Positions 46,900 through 58,928 of a stretch of DNA of 64,000 bases are shown piece by piece (the stretch's first letter is position 1; the number at the start of each line of letters is the position of its first letter). A program made the translations under genes and the position numbers. The stretch comes from Tolypeutes matacus (Eukaryota; Chordata; Mammalia; Cingulata; Chlamyphoridae): positions 4,470,413-4,534,412 of the forward strand of contig JAKSZT010005175.1 in the NCBI GenBank assembly GCA_026826555.1, read 5' to 3'. The notes under the pieces are model-generated. The model saw nothing but the letters and a program-made list of their open reading frames with translations. It had not been told where the DNA came from and ran no database searches.

Positions 46900-49565
46900 A
46901 GGGGGGATATTCTTTTCCTAGTGTCAGGCACCAGCAACTTAGCCACCAAATGTAACTTCAACCAAGGAAAAACAGGCTTCTATTTGGTCAGTTACAAGCC
47001 CTGGAAAATAGTATTCTGTGCAACAGGGCTGTAGAGGAGAGTGGAACTGAAGCAGAAAGACTCTGGTCTGGCACAGCCACTGAGAAGGGTCTTTTATCTT
47101 CTCAATGTCACTGAGGTTCTTGAAGAATGTGCCCCCCATGGTCTGCACTGACTTTCCCCATTATTGGCACTTCTCAGTCTAAAAGTTACTCTTCTTTCCC
47201 CTCATTATCTCTGTGGTTGCTGTCTTCTTCTTTCCTCCCCCAGCTTCTGAGATAGTTCAAAAAAGTCCTTTCAGTTTCCCTAGGCCCTTTAGTCCCTTGG
47301 AGATGTAATAAGGCTTTGTATATTGTTGTTGTTGTCAAATATAATGCAAATGGCCAGATTTTATGGATGCTATTTACCCACTGACATCTGCTTTCTGTAT
47401 CTTATGCCCTGTGTTTTGTGTAGGAATGCACATCACATGTAGCCAGAACTTCCCTGGCTGTTGCCCATATTGTATGTCTGTTTGTATGCTCTATTGGTCC
47501 CTCTGTACTCCTTCTTTATGTACAAGTATGTTCATGTATATTCTCTGTAGCTTTCTGACATTTGTCTCTGTGGGTCCAGCCCCACAAAAGGAGAAACACC
47601 TGAGAAACTAACTATTTTGTGGAAGATGGTCCCCCTCAGGAATGCCCTCTGAGAGTGGGGCCCTGTTCCCAGGGCAGGGGACAGTCGGGAGGAAGAGGCA
47701 GGTGAGCATGGGCCAGAAGGAGGAGCATGCCTGCCTGTCCTCAAGTGAGCTGAGAACATCTGTGTGCAGGGAAGGTCACACTTATAAACCACTACTGACC
47801 TCCAAAAAAATCAATATCACCAATCTTCACAATGTAATAAAAACAGAACTAAAAGAACACAATACCTTCTGGTGATTTTTAAACATAGGAGAGATGCTTC
47901 ATTTGTCTGCAATGGATACATGAATTATTTCTGAAAAGCAATGGGCTAGATAAAATGACTTCTTAATGACCTTGAAGGATCCATGAGCCCCTTGGTCCTT
48001 TCCCCTCAGGTAATAAGGAGCTTGTATATGAGGGGGATGATGGAAGGTGGACTTGACAGACTTTGCAGACAAATCATTCCTGTCCACAGTGTTATAGAGA
48101 AAACCTCAAATTGCACACTAGAGATAAGGCAGCTATTAGCAGGCTGTCTCTTGGTATCCATGGAAGCTCCATGGCTCTGTGAATTTGATAGAATTTTTAA
48201 ACCAGTCTGCAGCTGTAAACCTTAAGAGCTGTTCTTTCATTATTAGGAGGAGGCTGCCCATCCTTTCTATCCTGTCTGCTCTGCCCTGATCATAGAAGCC
48301 CAAAGAACTTAGCCTATTTAGAAGAAGCTTGTCTCAGCATTTCAACATGGTCCTCTGATTAAGGAGTGTAGCCAACATATTTGGCCTAAGTAAGAGATTT
48401 GAAGGGATAAAGGAGGAAACTGACTCCCAAATTACATGGATCAGTCCAGGTAGAAAAAGAAAAGAGTGCTGCAAGAAAAGAGAGAGGAAAGAGAATCAAT
48501 GGGTATAACTTAAGCCAGAGACCTACCATCTTCCAGTCAGCTGTAACATCAGAATAAAAATCAGCAGGGATGTCACAAGTAACTCAATGATGGGAGAAAG
48601 GGAGGGGCACACTCCCTCACATTCCCCATGGAAAGGAGACAAATTCTAAGGACCAAGAGACACGAGAATTGGAAAGGAGCTGCTAGTCCCAGAGATGTGA
48701 TGCCACCAGTTCTTACCAGGGACCAGGAGGTCTACATAGGATAGGTGAATCCAGCATCCATGTCCTCTGAAGCACCTGGTGTTTCATGAAGGTGTTTAGT
48801 CAGTCTGTGTCTAACATGGTCATGGAGCTTACCTTGTCCTCACCGGCCAATGTCCATACAGGATTCTGGAGGCTGGACTTCCAAATCTGGGACTGGCATG
48901 TTTTAGCAAATCCTCCTTGTCCAGGGACTGGAAATACCTAGCCAGCCCTTGTCATTTTGTGTTGTTAGGAGAAAAGTTCTAATACTTTCATAAAGTCCAA
49001 GGCACTCTGTCTCTCTATTTTCCCCCAGAAAGAAGTTTAGGGTTTTTATTTCCCCTCTAAATAGGAGATGGAAGTGTGGATTACCACATAGGGTTCTGGG
49101 CTTACACACTACAGTCCAGAGAAGTTCTTGCTGGGAGCATCTTTCTTGGACAGCTCTGGCTCCATAGATGGTTCTGGAAATGGAAAATTCTTTGTCCAGT
49201 GGCCTATAGGGATGAACATGGAGTAAGAGGTAACTTCATGGAATCCACATCCATGTTTAGTATATGAAGATCCCAGGGTTCCCCTCAGTTTTCCCCTGAA
49301 AGGTACCCTAGGTCTTCCTAAGCTGACCATCTTAGACACAGTCTGAAATACACTGGGAACACTGCCCTGGGAACAAACTGTCTCCATCATGCAGGCCCAG
49401 GTCAGTGACTCCAAAGATCACAGGGCTGCATGGAGTGCATGGAAATGGGGTGGAATAAAGAAGGACTGGACCTTGAATCAGGCAGGAGAACTAGTTTCTT
49501 TTATGGCTTTTTTCGTTCTATAAAATTAGAATACATTCCCCAAATACTTGCAACTAAAAACTGCT
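46900..49565. other. No gene seen
   Basis: About 2.7 kb of unique-looking sequence with no recognised exon, RNA gene or repeat family. Confidence 0.4.
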
Positions 49566-49569
49566 ATTC

Positions 49570-49900
49570 ACATGAACAATTTCGAACACCTTCTTTGTAA
49601 ACCACTGTTCTCAGTGCTGTGGAGGTAAGAGATCCTAAAACAACTCTATAAAGACTCCACCTTCCAAAGATGATGCAAAATCAAATAGAGAAGAAAAACC
49701 AGATACATCCTATAATAACACAAGACAATCCTTGATAAGTGTTGTTATAGCAGTGCAACTAGGGTCAAAAGAATTTAGAGGTTTATTCCAGGTACAAGGA
49801 TCTGAGAAAGCTTCCTGGAAGAGGATGGATTGTAAATGGACTTTGGGAAGTATGGGTGGCCCTCTTGAATTCCTCCTGACCAAAGTCTGGTTACTTAAAA
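49570..49900 (-). mobile_element. L2 fragment, antisense
   Basis: AACACCTTCTTTGTAAACCACTGTTCTCAGTGCTGTGGAGG, then AGAAAGCTTCCTGGAAGAGGATGGATTGTAAATGGA follows antisense L2 order. Confidence 0.7.
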
Positions 49901-49904
49901 TGTT

Positions 49905-51765
49905 TAAAAGGCCAAAGAGACAATGTGATGAGAGAGGAGAAGGCAGGGTTCATTCATGGAGTTTGGGCAATGGTGGAACTAGGGAGAGTATTTGCTTCTT
50001 AATCTGTAATGATGTGAGGAAAATTGACCATTCCTAATGTAGATTTCCACCAAAACAAGGAACAAAGGTTACCAAAGGGATTATGTCCTTGAGTGAGACA
50101 CTGATGTTCATGAAGCTGATGAAAACTCAGCCTCTGAGTCTGATGGATGGACAAGGCATCCTGTTCCCTCACCCCAGCCAGCATTTCTACACTTCTTTGC
50201 CTTTGGTTTCTGGCCTCCCAACATCTCTCCTCCTCTTGTCTGTTTCTATCTCTCTTCCTTTCCTCTTGTTCTCTCCTTCCTCACCTTCCTTGATTCCTGT
50301 CATCTCCTTTGGGAAGATGACATAGAATTACAGAAAGAGTCCTGAATTGGGATCAAGACTTCAGTGTGTCACACACAAGTGATTTAGCATGAGATAACTC
50401 CTTTTGTCATGGTCCCTTTCTCCTTTGGAAAATAGAGGCATTTTCTCTATTTGCCCAAATTCCTCAAAACCCATCAGTTATACTCAATCATATGAGAACT
50501 TAGATAGGATTGAGCTTCACAAAGTTAAGCCCTGTATGGACCCATGCTATTATGATAAGGGTTAGCAGTTGCACTCAACTGGTTTCTTGGGAATATTTTC
50601 AGCCCCAGAGTGGCTCTAAGTAGGAGCGAGAGCTTATCCAAGAGTTTCCTGATGTGCTACTATTTTACAAAGCACTGGCTCCATAGTACACAAAGCATGG
50701 CACCATGAGTTGCTATGAACTGTTTATAAAAGAGCTTAAAACTGGAATCAGTAACGTAGACTGACCCTTCCTTCTATGCCCCCGCACAGCTCATTTTACA
50801 GAAGGAGGTTCAGCACCGAGGACAGCGTCCTGTTGGTTGTTGGGGATGGAAAATGCAGGAGCTAACACCATTTTGACTCAAGGATGAGCATGTGGAAAGG
50901 GGAGAGGAAAAGTACTGGGGCCACTGTCAAGACTGCCTGCCAGTGAAGAGAAGACCTCAGAGCCTAGGCATGTTGAGGCAATGGAACTCAGTGGTTGAAG
51001 TAGCACATGAGACTTGCCACCCAGGGTGAGCCTAGGCTTTCTTGGCTCCTGCCTTCCCCTCAGGGGTTCCTTCTCTACCAAATCTCTGGGAATATCTCTC
51101 CATCCTTCTTGAACCACATGGTTATATTTCAGTCTGAACTGCCTCTTATGTTAAGGGATGTCTTGTTTCCAACCTGCTTGAAAATCTACCCATTCTTTTA
51201 CTTTTCCATTTGCCTCTTACACAGAGGTGGTCTCCCCTTCTCTCTTTCCCTGACTCTGAACAATGAGCTCTCTCTGACATTAAAGAATAGACCTGCCCAC
51301 CTCTCCAACTTTATCACTTGAAAGGAGCATTTTGAACCTGTGAAAATCTGCCTGCTGTTCCCCCAACATCCTCCAACATCAGCATTATGGTATTAAAGTG
51401 TCTCTTGCTACTAACTTAAAAACGCATCTCTCTTTTAAAGCAATCAGATTTCTTAACTTGTGATCTTCAAAAACCCCTGAGATCTCATAAGGTCCTCATT
51501 CTTTGTGTGTTTTCCCTTGAAACATCTGCTCAAATTCCACTTAGTCTGTGACTTGCAAGCCTTGATATGTGTGTGACCCCACACAAATGGGAGAAATGTG
51601 GAGAAGACCAGGGATTCCAGGGCTAGGTCTCTCCAAACCACTAGCCAGTTTCCTGCACTTCCACCATTCAGGCAGCTACTTTTGGACACACCTGGGGGTC
51701 TGTTTTGAGCCTTCAACTAAAGCATCTTCATTCTTCTCTACCATAATGCTCTGGAGGCAGAAAGG
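49905..51765. other. No gene seen
   Basis: Unique-looking sequence. A weak MIR-like stretch lies at about 50,325-50,445. No exon was recognised. Confidence 0.4.
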
Positions 51766-51769
51766 TACA

Positions 51770-51870
51770 GTGTGAAAACATTGGACTGGAAGCTGAGTCT
51801 GATTCTAGTTCTTGCTCTGAGATTTACTACCTTTGTGACTTTGAGCACATGCCTGATAAGAAATAGAGAG
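51770..51870 (+). mobile_element. MIR core fragment
   Basis: AAACATTGGACTGGAAGCTGAGTCTGATTCTAGTTCTTGCTCTGAGATTTACTACCTTTGTGACTTTGAGCA is the 5' half of a MIR. Confidence 0.75.
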
Positions 51871-52084
51871 ATTTAGACCTGATGATCTTTAAGGTCCAAG
51901 AGCCTGTGGCCAAGTCCTTGGATCCACCAGTTGTTGATCCAGCCCCCATGGGCTTCTTAATCTGGGCTCTGCCACTGCTCCCTGAGCATTATTTCCACAG
52001 GTGGGTGCTACATACAAGATGGAAGACACAGGTCCAGAGGGCAGTTTCTTTCTGCTTCTTTCCTTGGCTGTAGGCTCTCATGTC

Positions 52085-52740
52085 TTCCTTTTTATTCATC
52101 CAGCAAATATGTGCCAGGAATTCTTTTAGGAACTAGGGATACAAGCAGTGTATACGACAGATATGGCCCCTTCCCTCAAAGCACTTATCTTCAATTGAGC
52201 ATAGAGCCAATGTTCTGACACACAAATAAATAAAATGCATAGAATGACAAGAGCCATTAAGGCAATAATATAAAAAGGGATGGGATGGCACATGCTTTAG
52301 ATATGGGAGATAAGAAGCTCTCCAGGGAAGAATCAGCCTTAGAATTACCTGGGAGACAAGCATATGAAGCAGCAGGAAAACACCATGGGCAAATATGTTA
52401 ATGTGGGAATGAGCTGGTTGGGCTTAAAGAACAGAAAGAGGGCTTTGGATGGAAACATGTATGAAAAACAAAGGAAGGAGGTGGGCTCAGAGAGGAAGAC
52501 AGGCCAAAAGAGATAGGATGTTGCAAGCCATGGTAAAGACCATAAGTTTTAATCTAAGCACAAGGAGAAGTCGTATGAGGATTTTCACCCCACACACACA
52601 CGTTTAAAAAATGGGGCATGTTTTACAGTTAAAACCAACACTTCATTTGATAAACTGAATGTGAAGGGTGAAGGGAAGGGAATAATCAAGGATGACCCTA
52701 GATTTTTCACCTGAGTAACTAGATGGAAAAGGGAAGCCCC
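52085..52740 (-). mobile_element. Long L2 fragment, antisense
   Basis: TTTATTCATCCAGCAAATATGTGCCAGGAATTCTTTTAGGAACTAGGGATACAAGCAGTG, AATAAATAAAATGCATAGAATGACAAG and finally ATAATCAAGGATGACCCTAGATTTTTCACC is a long antisense L2 in order. Confidence 0.88.
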
Positions 52741-52867
52741 TGAACTCATTTATCACCTGTCCTCCCTAACTCTGAGCATGTCCAGCAAAAACATATGACT
52801 GCCCCATACTTCCTATTTTCTTACTCTACCCTCCCCTCTTTACACACACATTCAAGTGGGGGAAAGC

Positions 52868-52912
52868 TAGGAGGAAAGGAGGGAAGAAGGGAGGGAGGGA
52901 GGGAGAGACAGG
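52868..52912 (+). repeat. GGGA-type purine tract
   Basis: Purine-only run with GGGA and GGAA units. Confidence 0.9.
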
Positions 52913-52919
52913 AAAGAAC

Positions 52920-53425
52920 TATAGTGTTTCTCAAATGCCTTTCAAGGTGATCATATTAAGTTTCAACAAAGCACTCATTTGTCTGAGGACTACATTAAAA
53001 GAGCTCAAATCATTTGTTTTCATTTATGGAAATAATGAGGATTGGGGAACAAGGTTTTATAACTGACTGGGATAATAACACAATCTTACAACCCTCCAGG
53101 AAGGTTTTGACTGCATGAAGCTTTGATTGACTATCAAAGGATCCACAGGCAGAGGGAATTCAGACTACATGCCTACACAACCTTAGTCTCTCAGATGATT
53201 CAGGTCAAAGGAGGGTTAGAAGGCCCAATTCTCCAACTGGTGATTCACATAGACCATGGCAACATGCCTAAGAAGTTGTCTGGCCACTTTTAAGAGATGC
53301 CCCTACTCAGACTTTATCTCCATGCCCATCAGAGATTCTAGGTTGGGGGGACCAGGTCTGAGGCAATTCACTCAAGAAGTACACACTCATAATTAACTGT
53401 AACCTCACAAGGAGGCCTGCATACC
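52920..53425. other. No gene seen
   Basis: Unique-looking sequence between the purine tract and the MIR-like SINE. No family was recognised. Confidence 0.4.
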
Positions 53426-53429
53426 TGCA

Positions 53430-53545
53430 TAGGGATTTTTACCATTTACAAAGCACCTCCACCATCCATTATCTCATCAGAGGCTAACCACAGCTATGTG
53501 AGCCAGATTTCTAAAACTGAGCTTCAGAAAGCCTGAGGTGTCTCT
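53430..53545 (-). mobile_element. MIR-like SINE, antisense
   Basis: TTTACAAAGCACCTCCACCATCCATTATCTCATCAGAGG and AAAACTGAGCTTCAGAAAGCC fit an antisense MIR, weakly. Confidence 0.45.
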
Positions 53546-53549
53546 GAGC

Positions 53550-54175
53550 TTACCACACTTGCTTCTTTATGGTGCAACCAGGAACAAGCACCTTTCCACT
53601 GATGGTGGAGAGATATTTCTTGGGTAGCTAAACATCTTCATTCTCACCCTTTAGAAGCTGCCTCATCTACTGCTGGGCCTCTCCCTCTATGAATCTCCCT
53701 CCCTTTAGATCATCTGCGCTGCCTCTGAGAGAGACCACATTAATGAATGATTACCTACAACAGTGAGAAACAGAAAGCTAGACTTTCCCCAGAGGGATGG
53801 TTTGGTGCTCTGGAATGAGTTGGACAGAGAAAGCTAAGGTGGCAGAGGGAAGAAGGAAGGCTAAGGAGACAGTGCTCAGTTTCCTAAGATTCTGTGGTAC
53901 TAGAGAAGCTTTGACTGAGAAATATTTGTGGTCTTACTGATCACTTTCACCTTGGCAAAGAGAAGATGTCAAAGCAGGTGTCCATGAAGGAGGCATTAAA
54001 CTTGATGGGAGAGATGGGAGAGAAGGAAAATATGAAAGAAGTAAAAGGCACACAAATGAGGAAGGGAAGGGGAAGAAGCTCATACTTGCCTGTCTGCAAC
54101 TATGCATGGAGTTGGACGGTCAAGGGACATCAGTAATTTGGCATCTTTCCTGCTTCTTGGGGGTCCCATCCTGGA
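53550..54175. other. No gene seen
   Basis: Unique-looking sequence. No exon or repeat family was recognised. Confidence 0.4.
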
Positions 54176-54179
54176 AGCC

Positions 54180-54440
54180 CTGTCCTTCAGCCATGTCACT
54201 CATTGCCCCTTACCCCAAGCTCACTCCTCTGATTCTTTCTTCATATCACAGATTAGATATCACTTCCTCCAGAGAGGCTTCCATGACACCCAACCCTTAC
54301 AAAGGTTCTGTGCTCCAAAAGTGTTCCATCTTCCCTACTAGGGTACCACAGAGAAATAGTTTCTTCACCTGTCTACCTACTCAACTGAGTGTTAATGGTC
54401 AGTGAGTTCTGGGAGGAGGAAGAATAGCATTAGCCACGAT
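54180..54440 (+). mobile_element. L2-like 3' fragment
   Basis: TTAGATATCACTTCCTCCAGAGAGGCTTCCATGACACCCAACCC is the conserved L2 segment. The flanks are diverged. Confidence 0.65.
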
Positions 54441-54970
54441 CCTGGATTTAGTTGAAGGCCTTTGTGGGTTCGATAAGGATTTTTCAAAGCTTCAAAAGGC
54501 AGAAACAGTCACCCAAGTGACGGGTTGTTCCACAGTGAAGAATACACTTCCTATACCCTGTGACCATCTAGGTTGTAAGTAACCACAAATCCTGGGATCC
54601 TTCCAAGAGGTGAGTAAAACCCTTGCTCTGCCTGTTTCCTATGCAAAGGTTGGGAATGTGCCAAGGAAGGGGTCTCCTTTTATTCCTGTATTTGACATAG
54701 TTGAGTCAACCTAGACTTTTAAGATCCATGGGTTTCAATCCATTTCACTACTTACCAGCTGTCTTGGATCTGAGGAAACAGCTAACATCAGTCTCTGAAT
54801 CAAATGAAAACAGTGCTGTCTACTGAATTGTATGTTCAAACCAACAGAGCTCAGAAGACCATGAACGTGTCTCACCACCTGGTCAGCATGATCATTATGG
54901 TTACTGCAGGGGGATTAGTGCTGTTGATAGCTAAGAGTCTGTATTTTTAATGAGAATTCCTGGCTTCATG
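54441..54970. other. No gene seen
   Basis: Unique-looking sequence between an L2 fragment and a MIR. Confidence 0.4.
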
Positions 54971-54974
54971 CCCC

Positions 54975-55180
54975 AGTTCTGTTGTTTTCTAGATGTGCCC
55001 CTCACAAGTTGATTTCCTGCACTGTGACTCAGTGTCCAAGACTGTTAAGTGTGGCAGGAAAGAGTACCCACCTCATAGGATTGTGACTGTGAAATCAAAT
55101 TATGTATGAGCAGTGCTTAGAAGCAGGCTGACACTTAGTAAGTGCTCAATAAATATTCAATTAGGATTGTGCTTGTTATT
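54975..55180 (+). mobile_element. MIR SINE
   Basis: AGTACCCACCTCATAGGATTGTGACTGTGAAATCAAATTATGTATGAGCAGTGCTTAGAAGCAGGCTGACACTTAGTAAGTGCTCAATAAATATT is a well-kept MIR 3' half. Confidence 0.9.
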
Positions 55181-55500
55181 ACCAACCCTTAATATTACCT
55201 AAAATTCCAAAGCTAGATAAAATCAGGTTATAAAAAGCAAAAACAAAAAACAAAAAAAAATCCCAAAACTAATCATATCATAAAACACTTGCATCTTGTG
55301 CATGACCTCGTCATTCATTGCAAATCAATAAATCCACTCTGCATGTCTTTTGTGAAGAGGTAGGTGAAATTACTGCCTTAGAGAAGATGTTAATTTGGAA
55401 GGTGGCTCAGACATACTCAAATACCACTGACACACAGCTAGCAGCTGGTAGGCCTGTTCTGGATGTAAAGACAACAGGCCAGAGGCATGTAAAATGCAGG
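55181..55500. other. No gene seen
   Basis: Unique-looking sequence between two MIRs, with a short A-rich run near 55,238-55,260. Confidence 0.4.
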
Positions 55501-55504
55501 TTGG

Positions 55505-55640
55505 GGTATGGTAGAAAGCATTGGGCCAGGAATCAAAGAGACATGGATTCTAGACCCACTTCTCCCATGTACTGAGTAAATTACTTGACAACTCTGACCC
55601 TTAGATTCTTCATCTATAAATGAGTTTGATCCCCAAAGTC
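55505..55640 (+). mobile_element. MIR SINE
   Basis: GGTAGAAAGCATTGGGCCAGGAATCAAAGAGACATGGATTCTAGACCC, GAGTAAATTACTTGACAACTCTGACCCTTAGATTCTTCATCTATAAATGAG is the MIR 5' half. Confidence 0.88.
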
Positions 55641-55959
55641 CTTCCCTTGCAACTGGAATACCCATTGATTTCTAGGTATAATCTAATGTTACACCCTTTG
55701 TTATTAAAGAAAGATCTCTTCAAAAAAAATCACCTTCTTAAATGAGGTTTTGATGGCCTATATAATGAAGAATAATATTAACAGCATTATCTGCTGGCCC
55801 TAATACATAATCCACCCTATTTAATCTTGGTATCTGGTGAAATGCCTTATTTTTCAGGCAAATGTGGTTCTTTGTTGCCTTAGCTACCTGGACAAGTTCA
55901 GCACCTGCTCCCCTCACAGCTATTAGCTATTCTTTATACTTCCTGGAGTGATTACTACA

Positions 55960-56160
55960 CATTTTTAACAATACATGTATAACTTTCAACCTGTTAAGTT
56001 TATACCTCATAAGTCAAAACAAATCGATTTGGAAATTTGCAAAATTGAATCCACTTTAATTTTTCTCTTAATTATAAGTCACTTTTATTGTTGCAACAAT
56101 ATAGATTGTAGACATATTAGAAAATATGAACCAGCCAAAAAGGCAAATTTAAAAACGCCA
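55960..56160 (-). mobile_element. Old antisense L1, left part
   Basis: Together with 60,109-60,690 this makes one antisense L1 3' region. The junction, read across the younger insertion, gives AAAAACGCCAATAATCCCACCACTCAGAGACAACC, the usual antisense L1M order. The last ten bases (56,151-56,160) are the duplicated target site. Confidence 0.75.
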
Positions 56161-56227
56161 CACAGCGCACCCCAAATAGTATAAATCCCAACAGGCCAAC
56201 TCCAAGACATATACTTGTCAAACTGTC

Positions 56228-56627
56228 NNNNNNNNNNNNNNNNNNNNNNNNNNNNNNNNNNNNNNNNNNNNNNNNNNNNNNNNNNNNNNNNNNNNNNNNN
56301 NNNNNNNNNNNNNNNNNNNNNNNNNNNNNNNNNNNNNNNNNNNNNNNNNNNNNNNNNNNNNNNNNNNNNNNNNNNNNNNNNNNNNNNNNNNNNNNNNNNN
56401 NNNNNNNNNNNNNNNNNNNNNNNNNNNNNNNNNNNNNNNNNNNNNNNNNNNNNNNNNNNNNNNNNNNNNNNNNNNNNNNNNNNNNNNNNNNNNNNNNNNN
56501 NNNNNNNNNNNNNNNNNNNNNNNNNNNNNNNNNNNNNNNNNNNNNNNNNNNNNNNNNNNNNNNNNNNNNNNNNNNNNNNNNNNNNNNNNNNNNNNNNNNN
56601 NNNNNNNNNNNNNNNNNNNNNNNNNNN
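56228..56627. other. Assembly gap of 400 N
   Basis: The gap lies inside the L1, between ORF1 sequence and the last quarter of ORF2. In an undeleted L1 the missing part would be several kilobases, so 400 is unlikely to be the true length unless the copy has an internal deletion. Confidence 0.97.
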
Positions 56628-57290
56628 CATATATAAAGAAATCCTTCATCTCGAAAATAAAAGGACAAACAACCTATATAAAAAATGGGCAAGTGACCTG
56701 AAAAGACACTTCTCCAGGAAGAAATACAAATGGCTAAAAAGCACATGAAAAAATGCTCAACATCACTTGCTATCAGGGAAATGCAAATCAAAACTACAAT
56801 GAGATACCATCTTACACCCATCAGAATGGCAGCTATTGCAAAAACAGGAGACACTAAATGTTGGAGAGGATGTGGAGGAATAGGAACACTCATCCACTGC
56901 TAGTGGGACTGCGGTATGGTCCAGCCACTGTGGAGGACAGTTTGGTGGTTCCTCAGAAAACTAACAATAGATCTTCCATATGATCCAGCAATTCCACTGC
57001 TGGGTATATACCCAGAAGAACTGAAAGCAAAGATACAAACAGATATACGAACACCAATGTTCATAGCGGCATTGTTCACCATTGCCAAAAGTTGGAATCA
57101 GCCCCGGTGCCCATCAACAGACAAATGGATAAGCAAAATGTGGTACATACATACAATGGAATATTACTCAGCTGTAAGAAGGAACAAAGTGCTAACACAT
57201 GGAATAACGTGGATGAATCTTGAAGACCTTATGTTGAGTGAAGCAAGCCAGGCACTGAAGGATGAACAGTATATGACCTCACTGATCTGA
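56628..57290 (+). pseudogene. L1 ORF2 C-terminal part, disabled
   Basis: ORF2p supplies the endonuclease and reverse transcriptase of L1. Only the C-terminal segment, including its cysteine-rich motif region, is visible. It reads [13 protein letters not shown], then after a single-base frame change near 56,718 [35 protein letters not shown] stop at 56,901-56,903 stands where a tryptophan is usual. It is open again from 56,916 (MVQPLWRTVW, PYDPAIPLLGIYPEE, WNQPRCPSTDKWI) to the stop at 57,288-57,290. The frame change and the internal stop make it non-functional. Confidence 0.95.
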
Positions 57291-57800
57291 CCTGAGGAAA
57301 GTGAGCAGTCTCTGAGAACCATTGTCTGAAAGATAGGTTAACAAAGGAGAGTAAGAGAAGAGCAGGCTCTGAGCCATCTCCCATATGGACATAATCTATG
57401 GTAAAGGGATAGAGTGTGGTTGCATGTTGGGGGATGGGGCAGATAAGTGGTGGTGTTCCTGGGTTTGGTGGTACAGCACTGGAGGGTGGGTGGATTAGGA
57501 AGTGCTGGTTCAAATCCCCAGGGCATGTAACTGTGAATCTTGACATTCCATGGGTTAGGAGAGGGGGGTATCATGGGCCCTGGGGGGCTGGGGAGAAGGG
57601 AACAGTCAAGATCTAATGGGCTGTTTGGTGGTCATGGGGAAGGTTTTTCATTACCTTTCAGTAATGGACACAGGACATGGTAAATATCATCAAAATTATT
57701 AAACTGTATCATCTAAATTGTAAACTATACTGTAAATCACTGACAATGTTTAGTTGCTATATTTTGCTATCTGCATAACAGTTATAACAATGCTAACAAC

Positions 57801-57814
57801 CAAAAAAAAAAAAA
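57801..57814 (+). repeat. Internal A run in the L1 3'UTR
   Basis: About fourteen A residues roughly 510 bases after the ORF2 stop, followed by a G-rich segment. The position resembles a normal L1 tail, but L1 3'UTR sequence continues and the TSD lies 2.3 kb further on. Confidence 0.85.
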
Positions 57815-58820
57815 AGGAGGGGGAGTTAATATGGGGTGGGGAAGGGGGGGTGGTTTGGTATCTGGGAGTCTCCGGCACTCCGTGTGTGACTTTGCTGTGA
57901 CCTAAAACTTCTTTGAAAATTAAATGAAAAATTGGGAGACAATGGGGATTGAGAGGAGGAAGGTGTCATGGGACACCAGACATCCGATAACACAGTGATA
58001 AAGGGAAGGAAAAAAGGGAAAAAAGAAGAGAGAAAGGAAATAAAAATGAAATATATATATATATTTTAAAGGCATTTCCTTCGCTTTTTTGCCCATTTTT
58101 TGAATGTCCCAATCCACTAATTATATTTTATTTTGTTTTGTTCTTTGTTTGATTATTTGTTTTTTTTTTCCGTCTCTCTTTTTTTTTCCCCTGAGTTTCC
58201 TTATGTTTGTTTCTTGCATGTAAGCTTATCACATTTGTTTCTTTTTCCTAGTAAGTGTATTTGATTATTTTATGGACTAAATGTTCATGGAGGATTTGGA
58301 TCACAGAAGGGTTACAATGGGTACTGCGGGGGATTATTGGGGGGAGGGTGTCTGGGGGGGGTTTGTGGGGATTGGTTCAACCGAATATACATGAAAGATA
58401 TACAAAATCATTCAAAGGATCGGGGGATGGGGCATGGTCACGATGGGTGGATAATCACACAATAAATGAGGGAATCTGAATTCCTAGCCTGGAGAGCTCT
58501 GCCACAATCTCCAAGGGAGCAGCAATAGTCCTCTGAGTGTAGGGACAGTCCCTGTCAAGATAGGATGACCCACTGATGTTTTTTTTTGTTTTTTTTTGTT
58601 TTTTTTTTTTTTATTGATGACTACCCTTGTGAGTCTTTGCTCTTGTAAATGAGACTTAGCCTGCAGTTGTGGGGTGCCTAAGGGTTGCCACCTGTGAGCC
58701 TCCTTGTTGCTCAAATGTGGCCTCTCTCTAAGCCAAACTCAGCATATGATTGCATTACCTTTCCCCCAACGTGGGACATGACTCCCGGGGATGAGCCTCC
58801 CTGGCAACGAGGGATTAATA

Positions 58821-58837
58821 CCAAGTGCCAACTGGCA
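58821..58837 (+). repeat. Target-site duplication, left copy (U4 insertion)
   Basis: CCAAGTGCCAACTGGCA. An identical copy lies at 58,912-58,928 on the other side of the U4 fragment. Confidence 0.95.
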
Positions 58838-58915
58838 GCTTTTGCACAGTGGCAGTATCGTAGCCAATGAGGTTTATCCGAGGCACGATTATTGCTAATT
58901 GAAAACTTTTCCCAA
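58837..58915 (+). pseudogene. RNU4-like pseudogene: Truncated U4 snRNA retropseudogene
   Basis: The sequence from AGCTTTTGCACAGTGGCAG through ATCGTAGCCAATGAGGTTTA and TCCGAGGCACGATTATTGCT to AATTGAAAACTTTTCCC matches the first 75 or so nucleotides of spliceosomal U4 RNA. That covers the stem II region and the 5' stem-loop with its k-turn. Differences I see are one extra T near the start and two G-to-A changes, both at CpG positions. The rest of U4, including the Sm site and 3' stem-loop, is absent, and there is no snRNA promoter upstream (the flanks are L1 3'UTR). A perfect 17-bp TSD and no A tail indicate insertion of a 3'-truncated cDNA. It is not a working snRNA gene. Confidence 0.96.
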
Positions 58916-58928
58916 GTGCCAACTGGCA
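58912..58928 (+). repeat. Target-site duplication, right copy (U4 insertion)
   Basis: CCAAGTGCCAACTGGCA, identical to 58,821-58,837. Its first bases overlap the CCCAA that also fits U4, so the exact right junction is ambiguous by about four bases. Confidence 0.95.

Noticed and set aside
54465..54480. GGGTTCGATAAGG resembling a tRNA B box
   Set aside because: No matching A box, acceptor stem or terminator nearby.
56117..56893. Long minus-strand frame across the N gap
   Set aside because: More than half is unknown bases, and the rest is the antisense of L1 ORF2.
57500..57525. tRNA B-box-like GGTTCAAATCCCC
   Set aside because: It lies in the L1 3'UTR, with no A box at the right distance and no cloverleaf.
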